From Phymatolithon calcareum (lineage: Eukaryota; Rhodophyta; Florideophyceae; Hapalidiales): a stretch of 64,000 nt of DNA. The translations under genes were made by a program, and so were the position numbers. The stretch covers positions 372,001 through 436,000 of the forward strand of contig OZ345361.1 in assembly GCA_977006965.1 (NCBI GenBank), given 5' to 3'. The notes under the pieces are model-generated. The model saw only the letters and a program-made list of their open reading frames with translations. It had not been told where the DNA came from and ran no database searches. Position 1 is the first letter of the stretch. Every line of letters begins with the position of its first letter. Below, piece by piece: positions 26,863-39,072 of the stretch.

Positions 26863-27736
26863 ATTAATACAACCACGATGGTAGAACGCAATGCACTTTT
26901 CACCGTGGACACAAGAAGTACAGAATGCCGTCAAGGAAGTGGAGCAAACGTTCTTTAGCCAGGTGTTTGCGCCATTGGCGCGCGGAAGAACCGACAGACT
27001 CCGCCTGTTGAGTTCGAATCCAAGCCGCCAGCCAGCGACGAGTAATCCTAGCCTTCAAAATGCTGAGCAGGACAAAGGTAAGAGAACAGAGGTATCTTGA
27101 AAAACAGCTGGAAAACGCAGACAATATGGAGCTCCAAGATCCAAAGAGCGATATCGCCGCGATGTCAACCAGAGAGCCGTTTGATGAGGCGTTAAGGAGC
27201 ATTCAGACCAACAAAACTGTCGGCATTCTTCTGTCGCAGTTTATGACCATGGAAGGAGAACGCCTCGAGTCAAAAAGAAAACGGAAGATCCCATATGACA
27301 AGGCAAGAGAGTTGCCAGCAATTCTTAAATTCCGCACGGTGAAACACAGGCAATTGGCGCTGCAATACGCATGTGGAAGGTTCCCACAGGTGTCCACAAC
27401 TATGATGATGGAGAGATTCAGAGACAAGGTCCAACACCACATAGAGACCCTGCAGCGAAGCCTGACAGGATACAAGCTCGAGAGAGAAAACAGAGTTGCG
27501 CCTGAGAAAGCTCTGGAAGACCTGTTGATCATCAGCAAGAGCATCATCGATAGCATGGAAAATGATAAAAATCTGTTCTGAGCAAAAAGACAAGATACAA
27601 AAGACCAGGAACACAAGGGGTCAATACAAGACGACAAAAGAGTAATTGAGCTGGTAGTAGATAATCAGCTCTAGAGGAAGCCTTGCCCGTATATTCGTAA
27701 GACTGTGAGGCTTTTAAAAATAATAGTAGTAAAAAA
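26863..27736 (+). mobile_element. 5'-truncated LINE copy B (874 bp), nested in copy A
   Basis: Plus-strand insertion ending GGCTTTTAAAAATAATAGTA then A7. It is flanked by the 13-bp duplication ATTATCCATTAGA (26850-26862 and 27737-27749), which lies at the 5' end of copy A. The second duplication is followed at once by copy A's own CGCTCAACGGTGG, proving the order: A first, B later. Confidence 0.88.
27060..27581 (+). CDS. C-terminal part of the LINE protein (partial)
   Basis: 173-residue frame in copy B containing the family's basic aromatic motif (VKHRQLALQYACGRFPQVST) and the helical end (APEKALEDLLIISKSIIDSM). It is not a functional gene: the reverse transcriptase is absent because of 5' truncation. 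The frame is intact, suggesting constraint before insertion or recent insertion. Confidence 0.75.
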   Translation: MLSRTKVREQRYLEKQLENADNMELQDPKSDIAAMSTREPFDEALRSIQTNKTVGILLSQFMTMEGERLESKRKRKIPYDKARELPAILKFRTVKHRQLALQYACGRFPQVSTTMMMERFRDKVQHHIETLQRSLTGYKLERENRVAPEKALEDLLIISKSIIDSMENDKNLF

Positions 27737-27762
27737 ATTATCCATTAGACGCTCAACGGTGG

Positions 27763-28460
27763 GGCTAAAAACATGGCGCAGATATCCATTATGGACACAG
27801 CGCCACGACCCCCGCAGAGGAGCACGGCATGACCAGAACCCGACCTTGGTGTGCTACTGACACCATTTTCTATTCAAAAATCCTAAGAGTGGCGCGAAAA
27901 TGATACTGTCCCGGTATATGCCGACGCGGGGAATATGCCGACACTGTGGGCTTTCGTGCACCACTGAACGTCATGCGGAGGCAGGCCCAATCAGCGGTAT
28001 GGAGTTCAAGTGTGCTTGGCGCCTCGGTGACTCATCTTTTGTGGGACCGGCATCTTTGTCAAGGATTGCTCGAAATTGGCAGAGGCAACTAACGACGGAG
28101 ATCGCATGGTACTGTATTGCATTCGTCATTGACACATGTGTGTCGGTATGCGATAGAAGCAGGTTCGTGAAAGTTCTTCATAGTGTCGGAGAGAACGACC
28201 CCGTTTCCAAGGCTGCAGGTTTTTCACAACCTGTGATGAGACTCGCCGGGCTTTTGTCCAAGCACTGTGTCGTCCTGTAACAGGGCCCTCAAAAAATGGC
28301 GTGACGGAAAGGATTCCGATGCAATAGAACGCGCGAAAAATGAAAGTGACATTAAGACAATGAGAGCTTATCGGATTTTCTGGGAAGAGCATGTGTGGTA
28401 TAGTCAATTGTCCCACATGGGCTTACATCATCGGTCGGGTATGGGTTCCGAGTGGTAATT
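27763..28460 (+). other. Unrecognised ORFs
   Basis: Frame 27900-28280 (126 residues, ICRHCGLSCTTERH near the start with a CxxC) and frame 28267-28458 (KKWRDGKDSDAIERAKNESD) follow each other on the plus strand and overlap slightly. They could be exons of one gene or chance. No family recognised. Confidence 0.25.
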
Positions 28461-29467
28461 ACAATTACTTCTAGTCCTAGCTAGTTAGCTCCTTTAGTCG
28501 CTCTCCGACGTCGTCCGTGGCATTTTGGCCACGTTCGCCGGTTCGCTACAGTAAAGGAGACAAGCACCCTTGGCCGGAAGTCTTCGTGCCCGCATCAAGA
28601 GCGGTTCCCTAGATGGATCACTTGGTCTGCTTCCCTCGACGCTAGCATCGTTTTACAACTTATTCTCATCTGATGGCCATCTGCTCTTGTTCGTATCCGC
28701 TCTCTCTGCCCTGCGCTACCACTCGTCGCTCGCCTGTTTACAGTCCAGGTTTGCGCCCCTCCACTATACTACAGTGTGCACATTCCACGGTGCTATGCAT
28801 CGCTCTTGAAGCCTAGAACTCCAAGCGTTGTTTCCGTGATACTTTTAAAAATCCAGAAACAATGCTTGCAACACCCCGACGAAAAGAGAAACAGATCTTT
28901 GCCAACGGTAGACGGAAGACGGATTAAGACTAGAAATGGCGGTGCTTTAACTGCAGTAGAGCAAAACATTTGCTGGTGTACTGACGGGCTGCTTGTTAGA
29001 AGGCTCCGATGGACATGATATTGATTACTTTCGTTGAGAAGGCATGGATGACACTTGTGATTCCGATCTACAGTCTCAGATAGTCGCGTTGTAATAATGT
29101 GGCTAGTAACATACATAAGATGAAGGAGACGTGAAAGAAAGAATCTTAGAATCCAGATAGAGAGCAGATTGCCTGACTCTCGTAACCTATTCACTACAGT
29201 TTTGGCTCCTGATTACTGTACGTAGGGCGATCACCGACGGAAAATTCGTTTAACAATCAGTGTGCTCTAGGTTCTTACTGTAGCTAGCTTCTTAGAGACG
29301 ACGCTATTACTATCGAACATACAATTAACGTGACTCAGAGTGGAAAGCACCTACTCGTGCACGTGGACTCAATTCTTTCCGCGAGGAAATGGAACATGAG
29401 ATGTCCTCTGGAGCCGGGTTCAAGACATTAGATTCAAATGGACCGGTGGTAGATCTGGTAACGGGAT
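28461..29467. other. No supported gene
   Basis: About 1 kb with only short frames; nothing recognised. Confidence 0.35.
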
Positions 29468-29521
29468 ACTCTCGATCAAATCTCCCTGGCTTTATAAAGC
29501 CAGGGAGATTAGATCGAGAGT
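29468..29521. repeat. 54-bp palindrome, 27-bp arms, no loop
   Basis: ACTCTCGATCAAATCTCCCT... is followed directly by its reverse complement, with one mismatch pair and centre TTTA|TAAA. It could extrude as a cruciform or be transcribed into a hairpin. No mobile-element ends recognised. Confidence 0.85.
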
Positions 29522-29842
29522 CGTCCTTGTCTCAGGCTGCAGATCGCAGCGATACGATTCTTTTTCCGGTGTCTGCAGCTTGAAAATTGCAAGTTGCTGC
29601 AGCGACTCTCAGTCATTACTGCGATCGGGTTGACGATTATGAGTAGTATCTAGACGCACACTAGAGTCTACACTGCTACATGCTCTCCCTCTTCAACAGC
29701 TTGTAGTGGAATTCAGATCTGTTAATCGCGACTGAACGGTCACTCACCTTTCGAATCATAATGTTAGCACCATGGAAATTCATTCTTGTCTAGCCAAACT
29801 TTAAACTGCAGTAACTACGCGCGGCCTGGGCGACAGCCACAG

Positions 29843-30060
29843 TGCGAGCTCTGCAAACCGAATATTGCGGTGTTCGGCTTTTAGCCTTTGGATTCCTTTA
29901 AGCTTCCTTTAGACATTGCTGTGGGCAAGAAGTAGAATATGTGCGAGCTCTGCCAACCGAACCATGAGGTGTTCGGGTGTTAGCCCTTAGATGCTCTTAA
30001 GTTTGATTTAGACCTTGCTGTAGGCAAGCAGTACAAGTGTGCGAGGTGTGCTCCTGAGGG
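29843..30060 (+). repeat. Tandem ~98-bp repeats ahead of a TATA box
   Basis: Two full units starting TGCGAGCTCTGC.AACCGAA at 29843 and 29942 and a partial third (TGCGAGGTGTGC) at 30040. Unit ends such as GACATTGCTGTGGGCAAG and GACCTTGCTGTAGGCAAG match. The partial unit ends next to the TATA box at 30061. They look like repeated upstream promoter elements. Confidence 0.75.
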
Positions 30061-30069
30061 TATAAATAG
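30061..30069 (+). promoter_or_regulatory. TATA box (TATAAATAG)
   Basis: A consensus TATAAATAG directly follows the repeat array and is followed by a 100-bp A-rich leader (AACACAAAATAAAAAGGAAA). No long reading frame starts nearby (longest is 62 codons at 30224), so the transcript may be non-coding, an LTR relic or a spliced gene I cannot assemble. Confidence 0.55.
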
Positions 30070-30951
30070 GGCACCCCAGAAGCAACACAAAATAAAAAGG
30101 AAACCAAGCCAGCAAGTTTAACAACGGTGCTGGGCCCCAAAGAAGGGGTCCCATCATCTACTCAGGGACCATTTTCGTGCCCTCGCATCGACTCACAGAA
30201 CCGAGGTCCGGCCAAGAGAACCTGTGTACAAATCATCTCCTGGAAAGATGTTGCAATGTAACCCATACCTCAACTATCGAGATGAGGCTGGGTACTCAAT
30301 CATGGGTCAACTGCATAATGCAAAATTCTTGGGGATACTTATAGACGACGAGAATTTTTATCTCATGGACATTAGCAATTTTTTTCTCACCGACATTGAA
30401 AGGATGCTGTGATCCTAAGGTGGCTGCTGTGAGGGGAAGGTATCTGGTCGTGTTGCGGGGACGCACCTCCGACTACCAATTTACACTGTGGGATACGCAT
30501 TTGCAATGACGCAGATTGTTTCAGACAGAAAGAAGGAGTGTTTATCGGGGCCAGGTGTTCCCCTCGCTAAGTGGGACGGAACCTAGGGATTCTATGGCTG
30601 GAATGGTAGAACGGCGGAGTATAATTCCTCCACAACAATACTTTGCAGTCTCACAACGTTGAATACGAACCTAATCAAAGGGGAGCAGTCGGGTTTGTCG
30701 GTGAGGAGGGATGAGGAACGAAAATTGGAAGTCGAAGTCATCTGGAAAACGAAAAAGTGTCATGATAACATTTCCTCTGCCGAACCCAACCCTTCACTGA
30801 AGAGAGGAGGGGAAACAAGTTCTTGAGTCAGAAACATGCCGCTCGCACCACGCCTTGTGAAAATGGCGTGAACCTCACTAGTTAGAAGCCACCCGCGGAG
30901 CGCGAGAGCAGGAATAGTAGATCTTAGTGTCCCTAAACTGCGTTCCTCAGA
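30070..30951. other. No supported gene
   Basis: Downstream of the TATA box. Only a 62-codon frame (30224-30412); no motif. Possibly a solo LTR or transcribed leader, not provable here. Confidence 0.3.
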
Positions 30952-32025
30952 CTACCTTTCTTCAATCTCTACCAGAACAGACTTATTCCACGTAACAGAA
31001 AAGGCATAATGGTCGTCCGGACAGGCATTGATTTCGGACGTTGAAACGTTCTGTACTCGCGAAGGTTCTGGACAGTCCGTCGTTCGCACAAGCCTTGATT
31101 CCCATGAGTTTGCAGACCAGGTCGCGTTAGATTGAGAGAGACAAACCCTCTGCGTGCTGTCATCCGTACTCGGACGTCCAAATCCAGGAAAAACGCGACG
31201 TTCGGGCACCGGGCGACACCCTGTCTGTGTTTCTTGGTGCTCTTGTTCAATTCCAACAATTTGAACTGCACGTAATGAATCTCTCCTGTTCCGTTGCTGC
31301 CTGTAAAGACCTCTCTCCCGGGTTCCAATGTCAATATCAAGTGCGACGTAAAAATAGTAGTAGGTCGGAAAAGTAATTTGCACCTGGTTAGTTTTACGCG
31401 CTGGAAAATTTAGTATACAGTACTCCGATGGAATTATAGCACAAGAGATGCTTTCGTTTCGAGAGCACGCAAGAGCAAACACGCGAAATTCGTGCAGTGT
31501 ACAATCGATGGCCTTTGACTTGAGGGCAGTTTTTCGCACGGAGTTTGCCTCGTTTACAAGTGTAGGTGTTTTCGACAACTCTTTTGAAGGGCCGAGAAGA
31601 GTTTTAGACGCACTCAGGCCAGCAAACGAAATAGTTCTTCTCAAAATATATGCATCGTGAGAGATTTTACTTTCTCGTGCACTTGACCGTAGAGCGCTCT
31701 CTGTTGTCCTCTGGGAGGTTATGACGTCCCCGACAAGCTGCTCAACTCGTCGAAGCAGAGATAAATGAGAGCGGCGAAGATCTTCAATCTCTGAAAAAGA
31801 AGCAAATCGCGGAGGCTCTAAGGCGGTACTTTGGGGAGTAGTGCTTGAGAATGACGGGGAGACAGGAACAGAGTAGTGTTGAACGCAATGAAGAGGGCTT
31901 GTAACGCAATTTGATGGTGCTCCAGAAACTGCATTTCGATTGCGAATCGGTGTCGATGACTGTCCATTGTTCTGGCCATGAGTCACGGGAGAGCCCGGAA
32001 TTGCAATCGATCCCCTAGCGCCCAT
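30952..32025 (-). CDS. Unrecognised 357-residue protein with coiled coil, next to a transposase
   Basis: Single open frame from ATG at 32025. A Ser/Pro/Thr-rich low-complexity N-terminus (about 1-75) is followed by a short coiled coil (EIEDLRRSHLSLLRRVEQLV, about 80-100) and a region without known motifs. It is divergent from the broken transposase starting at 32375 and may be an accessory gene of the same transposon. Part of the frame (around YILRRTISFAGLSAS) could be retained intron. Function unknown. Confidence 0.45.
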   Translation of the reverse strand: MGARGSIAIPGSPVTHGQNNGQSSTPIRNRNAVSGAPSNCVTSPLHCVQHYSVPVSPSFSSTTPQSTALEPPRFASFSEIEDLRRSHLSLLRRVEQLVGDVITSQRTTESALRSSARESKISHDAYILRRTISFAGLSASKTLLGPSKELSKTPTLVNEANSVRKTALKSKAIDCTLHEFRVFALACSRNESISCAIIPSEYCILNFPARKTNQVQITFPTYYYFYVALDIDIGTRERGLYRQQRNRRDSLRAVQIVGIEQEHQETQTGCRPVPERRVFPGFGRPSTDDSTQRVCLSQSNATWSANSWESRLVRTTDCPEPSRVQNVSTSEINACPDDHYAFSVTWNKSVLVEIEER

Positions 32026-32374
32026 AGGGTTTGGCTACATCGGCGGCCTCTGGGCAATGTGCGTGGCCATACTTCGGCGATGGTCTTGGCAGCTTGGATT
32101 TACCGTACCGCGATAGCGTCGTGAAAAATAGCCAATATTGAAAGGAGATACCTCCTCTTGGCTAAATCGACCTTTCTTTAGCGGAGGGAATGTGTGCAGC
32201 CTACTAGTGTTACAGCTTGTAGAGTGTATGAACTCGGCCAGTTGATAGGTCAGCTGTTCGGTATTGCTACTATCGCATGTTCGTTTGGTGTAGAAGATTA
32301 TTCCAAAGGCTAAGAGATAGCTTGCAAACTTATATGATTTATACTGCTGTTCACCTCAAGACAACTTCGGACCG

Positions 32375-35300
32375 ATGAGCGGGCTGCCTTCGGCCGCGAG
32401 AAGCACGCAATTCGAGGATACTATACTACAGTCTACGTCTCAAACTTTTCCTGCTTCCCATGCGGATACCAGATGCGATAGTGTTGCGATTCCCGCTCCT
32501 CCGTCTCACAATCACAGTGACAGAGTCGAATTCCACACACCTATCAAAAACTGGAGAGTGCTATGGGCACAACTCCGGACATCTGGTAGCCAGCGCTTCA
32601 CAAAAGAGCAATATCAATCTTTAAGGTTATTTTCAGAAGCCTTAGTGCGGGATGGCCTGGGAGATTGGAAGGAAAACACGCTTATCAATGCGCGTGCTGT
32701 GAGTACGGCTCCCTTCAATTAATATTTGCCGCATTACTCAACACTGTACAATTCGGTAAAGCCTACTCTATTCCGGTCGTTGGCAGTGCGGAGCTTTTCA
32801 CACCAGGCGACAGTGGATCTTCGGAAAGCAGGAGCAAGGGATATTTCTTTGTCCGGAGAGGCTATCGTCGCACTTAAAACAGTTCTCCCTAGCGAGTACG
32901 CGCGAGCAGATATCGCCACACCGCTGTTTTTTGATTGTATCCGGCGTACAAGCCTCGAATACCACAAAGCGAATGGGTTGACATCTACGGTTCCGTGTAT
33001 CTCGAGTACAAACTGTGTGGATCTTCTTCCACTTGTCGCTGCCCGGGACTGGTTTTATGGGGCTCCCAGGGGCATCTCCGTTGATGTAACTGCGCCAAAT
33101 ACATCTACCACAGACATTGCAGAAGCTAGAGGTGTACTTAGTGTGCGGCTGGTCGCGCATCATGGACATGACGAGTTTGAAGAGTCATTTGAGCGATGTT
33201 TTGGAGAGTGTAGCTCCTCTTCGGAGCATCCTATGGTAAAGGGAAAGGTTATCCAAGTATGGATGGTACGTCACGGAAAGCGCGCTGTAGAAGCGCATCA
33301 CGGCTCATGCAGTATTGATGAGGATTTGCATGGAATTCTTTCGGAGCACGACGAGAGTATCAAGTCTCACTTCGATTTTGTAACGTACTTGTCGCCGTCT
33401 GATTCTGGCACCGTTGAAGTTCCTGAAATGCCGATTGCAGAAGAAGACAATGAGAATGGCGATAGCGAAGAAGTATCTATGCAAAGCAGAAGGGCAGAAA
33501 TGAAAAGGATAAAGCAGCTGCGAAGAAGAGCCTTAAGCGAAAGAAGAGAACAGATGGACCGGGCTTGGAGTATTTGGGAAAAACCAATTCCGAAGCCTGG
33601 TGATAGTGTTTCCTTGCTATCCCCGTATGTTGATTCTGGTGAACGGAGTACTGGTATTTCACGCGATGGATTCATTCTTACTAATAACGACTTACGTTCA
33701 CGGGTTCTGGTCGTAAGCCAAACTGGATTTAGCAGGAAGAGAGAACCATCCACATACTCTGGATTACGGGTGGATGCGATCTTGAATCTCACTCGCGTCC
33801 TCGGGAAAAGAGCTCTAATGAGCTACAGTCGTACTGCAGGGCACCATTCTGCGGCTCCCCACTTCTGTATGCGTACGCGAAGTCGGTACTTATCGTAGAT
33901 CAGCATGCAGGAAGAAGAGGTCCTCACAAATTTACTCCCGTCAGTAGCCTTGGGACGTTAAGCAATGGGGAACTTTACTGCGTCTACCGATTTGTCCTAT
34001 TCTGGGACAGTTTTGAAGTGCAAGATGGAAAGGAGGCTTCCGGTGAAGGAATTTATCTCCTATGCTTGAACCTACCCGCAAGTTCCAACCGCACTCCTAA
34101 TGATGTTAGAGTTATCAGTTTAACTCCTCCGGGAGTTAAGAGTGACACAGTTCTACGCGAGATTTTCAAAGACATTGTCAACGGTATGACTGAAGGATTT
34201 TCGGACATCGACGCGTATGGGCAAACCAGAAGAATCTTTTTGGACCTAGTGGGATTAATTGGTGACACCCCGGCCTTGAAAGCCTTCCTTGATGTACTTG
34301 GGCACAATGCTTGTGCCTGCTGCCACCTTTGTCGCTATGTAAGGCGGTCTTCTAGAATAGTGGGCAGCCGATTCACTGGTAGACCATCTAGCTCATCTCG
34401 GTCAGCGATGCAACGAGGATTTTTCCAGCAAGAAGCGGTTCGAGATTGTACACCGGGCAAGGAGGCCTGTCAATTATTAGGTCTGAAAGCAGACCCTGAG
34501 ATGGCCAGCCTTGTACTGCATTATTTGAGGTCCGAGATGCTCCAAGTGCGATCCCGGATTCTAAAAACTAGTGAAGGACTTCCCGTCGTCCCATGCGCGT
34601 TACATCCCTACAAATCATGCTGGGTCGCACCCGATCATCTTTTTACCGGCCATCTACGGGACTGTCTTAACCTCGCAATCAAGTTTCTTCCCTCTGTAAG
34701 GGAAAGGGAAACTTTCGAGGGCTTCATGACTGTGATGTTGCGGGACTGCAAGTTGCCCACACAAAATCGACTGATCAACCACGAAAAGAAAACTCTTCAC
34801 GGAATGATTATGTCAGAGTTGTACTCCCTCGGTCTCGTGGCCCATCATGCATTGCAGAAGGTTATAGAAGCTGAGGTATCCGAGACCTGCCCTATCAGAC
34901 GGAAAAAGCGCAATGAAGCCTGTGCGTTAGTGGGCTCTGCTTCACGGTTAATGGCAGAATTCTAGTTTAAACCCGATCACCGAAGAGACAGCACTTAAGA
35001 TGTGAGCACATTTGAAGCACATTACGGAAACAAGTATCTTCTCGGAATGAGGAAGCTTGTAGACGAACACATTACGCTTGTTGAGCAGATATGTACAATG
35101 GACAACTCCGATGCTATTGAGCTGGAAGATATGACTGGTACTACTGCTCGTCGCTCCCAACTTACTCACGAGTATTCGTTATGCGTTTGGGCACGTCTGA
35201 CTGTCGATAGGCCCAAAGTTCATCGTCTTCGAGAGCTGGTGCTTTCGACGCTGCCTGTGCTCGGGCATGTCTCGATATTCGGCGAACTACCACTTGAGAA

Positions 35301-36248
35301 AAGTCACCAGGAACTGAAAAGGGCAATTAGGACCTCGAACAAGAAAGACGCGCATTTTCAAGCTGTAGAAAGTGCCATCTTTGGAGACTGGCAAGGTCGT
35401 CTCACTCTCTCAGCGTCTCGTGCTACAATTCTAAACCCAGATGATGTTTTAGCATGCTTCAGACTTTTCAGGCCGTAAGAGGGTGATAGAACTGAACGGA
35501 GATCTGACCGAGAGCCACAAACAGCTCGTGCTTAGTACTATTAATGCATGTGTGCTTCAAGAGCTTTCTATCCAAGGTTTCTCAGTTCTGTCCAAGAAAT
35601 TAATTGATTCAGCAGTATCTCAATCTTGGACTCTGCAAATACCTACGGATACTTCAACGCAATCTATGTCCAGACTAGGGACTCCAGCGGAGTCAACGCA
35701 CGAAGCTGTTTCGTTATTGAGACGAGCTCTCGCATCGAAATGGACAGGCTGTAAATTTCAATGTTCAAGCGCCATATCATGTACAGCAACGAAACATTCA
35801 TTCTCCAAGAGAGATATTGTCGAGACTCTGACTTTGAAGACTGACAGTACGGAAAGCCACTACCCATTCGTTCTACAGACTACCATGGTGGACTCTACCA
35901 CGCAGAGCACTCGGGAGCACGCACCTTCGATATGGTCCACGGAAATGATTTTTCTCGATAACACACGCGAAAGGAAAAGTTGAGTTTCTTGCAGCTGTGC
36001 GACCATGCGTGCCACTCCAAGACCATTATGGGGAATATATGGCTTTCTATCGCGTCGCGCACACCAGCAAAATATCTCTTGCTCGGATGGACACCTCTAT
36101 GCGGCGCGTGGCGACCTTAAAAGACTTCTCCAGGCTACAATTCGTGGCAGTGCAGTCACCTCAGATTATTAGAAATGGTAATTCTGTGCCTCTCGATGTA
36201 TTTTTACCTTTTACAAGAAGAAAATGGTTTCCTCCTCGGCAAGGCTAG
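32375..36248 (+). pseudogene. Plavaka/KDZ-like transposase, broken
   Basis: Successive plus-strand frames (32375-32722, 32726-33898, 34018-34965, 35002-35478, 35483-35983, 35997-36248) read as one large protein of roughly 1200 residues. Recognisable blocks: VLFWDSFEVQDGKEASGEGI, RVISLTPPGVKSD, RIFLDLVGLIGDTPALKAFL, then the zinc-binding ACACCHLCRYV, and the late E-containing block FGELPLEKSHQELKRAI. One or two gaps may be introns (GTGAGT at 32699). At least the break near 33815 and those at 34966-35002 and 35478-35483 look like frameshifts or stops. The fold group is inferred from block order shared with the transposase at 52845. The transposon ends were not found. Confidence 0.6.
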
Positions 36249-36377
36249 CCTCCAAAGGTAGCTGAAGTGGGTGGAAAGGCTCAAAACAATTTATTTCGAT
36301 TCATGGAAACGGATTTGATACCTCACAGGAATAATGTGCCAGTTCATGCACCAGTATTAACGGCCTTCCCACCCAGA

Positions 36378-38783
36378 TTATCTCACATTTTTCCAATTAC
36401 ATACATCACAATACGATAAGTCTCCCCGCATAGCGCAGATGCGCAAGAGAGTAGCTTCGCAACACAAAAAAACACAAAATTTCAGCACAAACGCCGCACA
36501 CTTACACCTCCCGGCCTGATCGCCATGGCCAGTCCACGTTGTCGCATCCAATATCCATATCCGACGCTCCGCCCGCATTAAAACGCAGCACAAGAACTTT
36601 CAGCTCCAGTGTCCTGATTTCGCGCGATATTTTCTCGTTCCCTTTTTTCCTCAACGAATGCAGTACAAGAGGAAAACTCAAACTTATCTTTCCGATAAGA
36701 CACCAGCAAAGAAGGTCTCTCTTCATTTTCACTTTCCACGTTTGTTCCTCCGCCGTACATAGCAGTGACAGGGTAATCTTGTATATCCGATGCAGAGAGT
36801 GCCCTTCCACCAGGTGGACGCGGGCCGAGTGGCGCAGAAGCTAGGGCTGAGCTCGATCCTCCGTTGATTTCATCCACACACGACGACAAATCCATCCACG
36901 TCACATGTCCTAGACACGATGACTCCACATCACAAGTCAAAACCGCAGAATTTTCGAAGCAATGCGTAAATACCGACAGCATGCAGATGCAATACTCGGA
37001 GAGACAAATCTGATAGAGAGAGTAATTCGTCGAAATCCTCGTACTTATACGCAGCAAGGAGAGAATCGCCGGCTACCTTGTAAAGGCTCAACGATTTGGT
37101 CATGGGAAGATTCTCTGAATTCCCATTTGCCGGGTTCGTTGCATATCTCCTCCAGTGTAGTACAATGGAGAGGAAGGGAAACTTTTCTGGCATCTTTTCT
37201 AACCTGATTCGGTTTCGCTTCCACTTCTCCGCCTTGTTGTGCTCATCATCCGATGCATCAACGCACTCACACAGATCGATTTTCCACAGCTGGTCGTTGG
37301 AAATAGAAGATTGCCTCTGGTCACTTGGGGCTCTGTTCTACACGAATTTAATTCAGCATCCATCATCTTCTGCAGCGTCCAGGCTTTCATATCGCACAAT
37401 TTTCTCGACAAGGAACAGAAGGTCCTTGAACAGGATTTTCCGAGCCTCATTTCTAGCTGTTGTGAGTTTTCCCAGAAAGTGAGACCGCATTTGCAGAACA
37501 GAGTACACTATCAGCTCCAATGTTTTGTAATGATGTCCGTTCAAGCCCATTTTTTTGCGTTTATGTTCCGCAACAGACTCCCGGGACCTTCTCGTAGAAC
37601 GATCTCTACTACTTGAGGACCCTCTAGACGTAGAAGATCCAGCGGTAGAGGAAAGAAATGGGCGATCGGTGTTCTCTTCGACGGATACAACCAGGTCCAC
37701 AATCTTGTACGTATCGGTGAAGTTTCCAAAGGCCTTGAGACATGGTGGAATATGTGCAGCGGGGTTGCGACCATAATTCGATGCCTGAGCCGATAGCCAC
37801 TTCTTCGTAAAACCAACTTTGCGTGCAAGCACAAACCTGAGCACGAGAGACCAGAGCGCCGCTACGCGAGTTTGGTACCTTCGGATGCCCAAGTCCTTCA
37901 CGGAACCAAAGTATGTAATCCCCATTCCAGATGTTCCTTGCATAATTTCTTGGTAGGGCATCATTCGACGAAGGGTAGTCGGATCGAGCCAACGTTTAAA
38001 TTACTGGTGCTCCATGGCAAACGATGTCACGGAAACAAGCAGGAGAAAGACCAAATGCTCTTCCATACCTTGGTCTGGATTGATCAAAATGTCAACGTGC
38101 TCCATTTCAGAAGGTGGCTCTTTGGATTTGCGCTTCTTGGATGCGAGGCCGAGCTCCTTGCTCTTCGCACCGATAGCAAATCGCACGAAAGAGTCATTCA
38201 TCCTGTCCACAACAGTCTGAATGTCCAGCATCTCTCTACGCAACTCATTGTGTTTTTCCTCCTAGTCCAAAGCCATATCTTCCCTCACACGTGATAGCAG
38301 TGCTATCATTTGATCACACACGGCCGCATCAGCAGGGAGTGCCCTTAAAGCTGCCTCGAGCTGTAGACGAGTTTGCGGCGGAAGATGGTTTGCGGAAAAT
38401 TGGTTCATGGGTGCGTTTCCAGCAGTCGGCTTGACGTGGGACCCGAGAGGGCTGCATTGCAGCTATCGTGGTCGATATCTGGCCGAGCTGGGCGCTGGAG
38501 ACGTTTGATGAAGAGAGTTGTGTTCCAGATTCAGTGGATGGACCTCGTCTGGGATGGCACATAGGTGTGTTTCCAGCGCCGGCTGCTGTAGGACCCGAGA
38601 GGGCTGCAGGATATCTAGAGTGTTCGATAGTGCGCTGTGATGTCCGCGATGGGCGCTGGAGACGTTGAATGAGGAAGGGTGTAATCCAGCCTCAGTAGAT
38701 GGCCCTCTTCTGGGGTGGCTCGGTGATGAGCGTCTGCCCGGATTTCGACCGCGCCTTGGAGGAGGTGGTGGGGGCATGTCCAT
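36378..38783 (-). pseudogene. Convergent gene downstream of the broken transposase
   Basis: Minus-strand frames form a likely single multi-exon or broken gene. The start at 38783 is proline-rich (MDMPPPPPPRRGRNPG), then a tandemly duplicated Ser/Pro segment (HPRRGPSTE...). A coiled-coil part follows (38001-38243: ELRREMLDIQTVVDRMNDSF, with the basic stretch KKRKSK). Then comes a globular part (37353-37992: FKRWLDPTTLRRMMPYQE, QTRVAALWSLVLRFVLARK) with a Ser/Arg-rich linker, and charged frames down to 36378. A TAG interrupts the coil (ALD*EEKHN, near 38263). It is convergent to the transposase, as the gene at 56252 is to its transposase. Family unknown. Confidence 0.45.
38410..38737. repeat. 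Tandem duplication, ~164-bp period, within the Ser/Pro region
   Basis: Units begin GGTGCGTTTCCAGCA (38410) and GGTGTGTTTCCAGCG (38574) and share GACCCGAGAGGGCTGCA, GGGCGCTGGAGACGTT and the block encoding HPRRGPSTE.G on the minus strand. The period is not a multiple of three, so the repeated peptide appears in two frames. Confidence 0.75.
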
Positions 38784-39072
38784 GGTGCTGAATTGTTCTG
38801 ATGTTACACTGGAAAACGAGTGGACTCTACTGAGCCGTGGAGGTTGCGGTTAATGGCGTATGAAGCATTCTCTGGCTCCAGATATACCTATTACACACGT
38901 GTTCAGAATGGGGACACAGTGCACTGATATAGCGCACTTCGTACATCTGCCCCAAGCTGAATTTATCCATTGCTTGTGTATGAATGAATTGAGCCTCGTG
39001 CCGTTTTTCAGCGTATTCCAAGAGGCAACTTATTAATTGCAGTTTTCATTCTCCTATGGGAGAAAGCATGAA

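Noticed and set aside
29755-30240. Solo LTR from TGTTAGCACC to GTGTACA with AATCAT on both sides
   Set aside because: The flanking repeats do not abut TG and CA ends at the right spacing, and no second copy is in the window.
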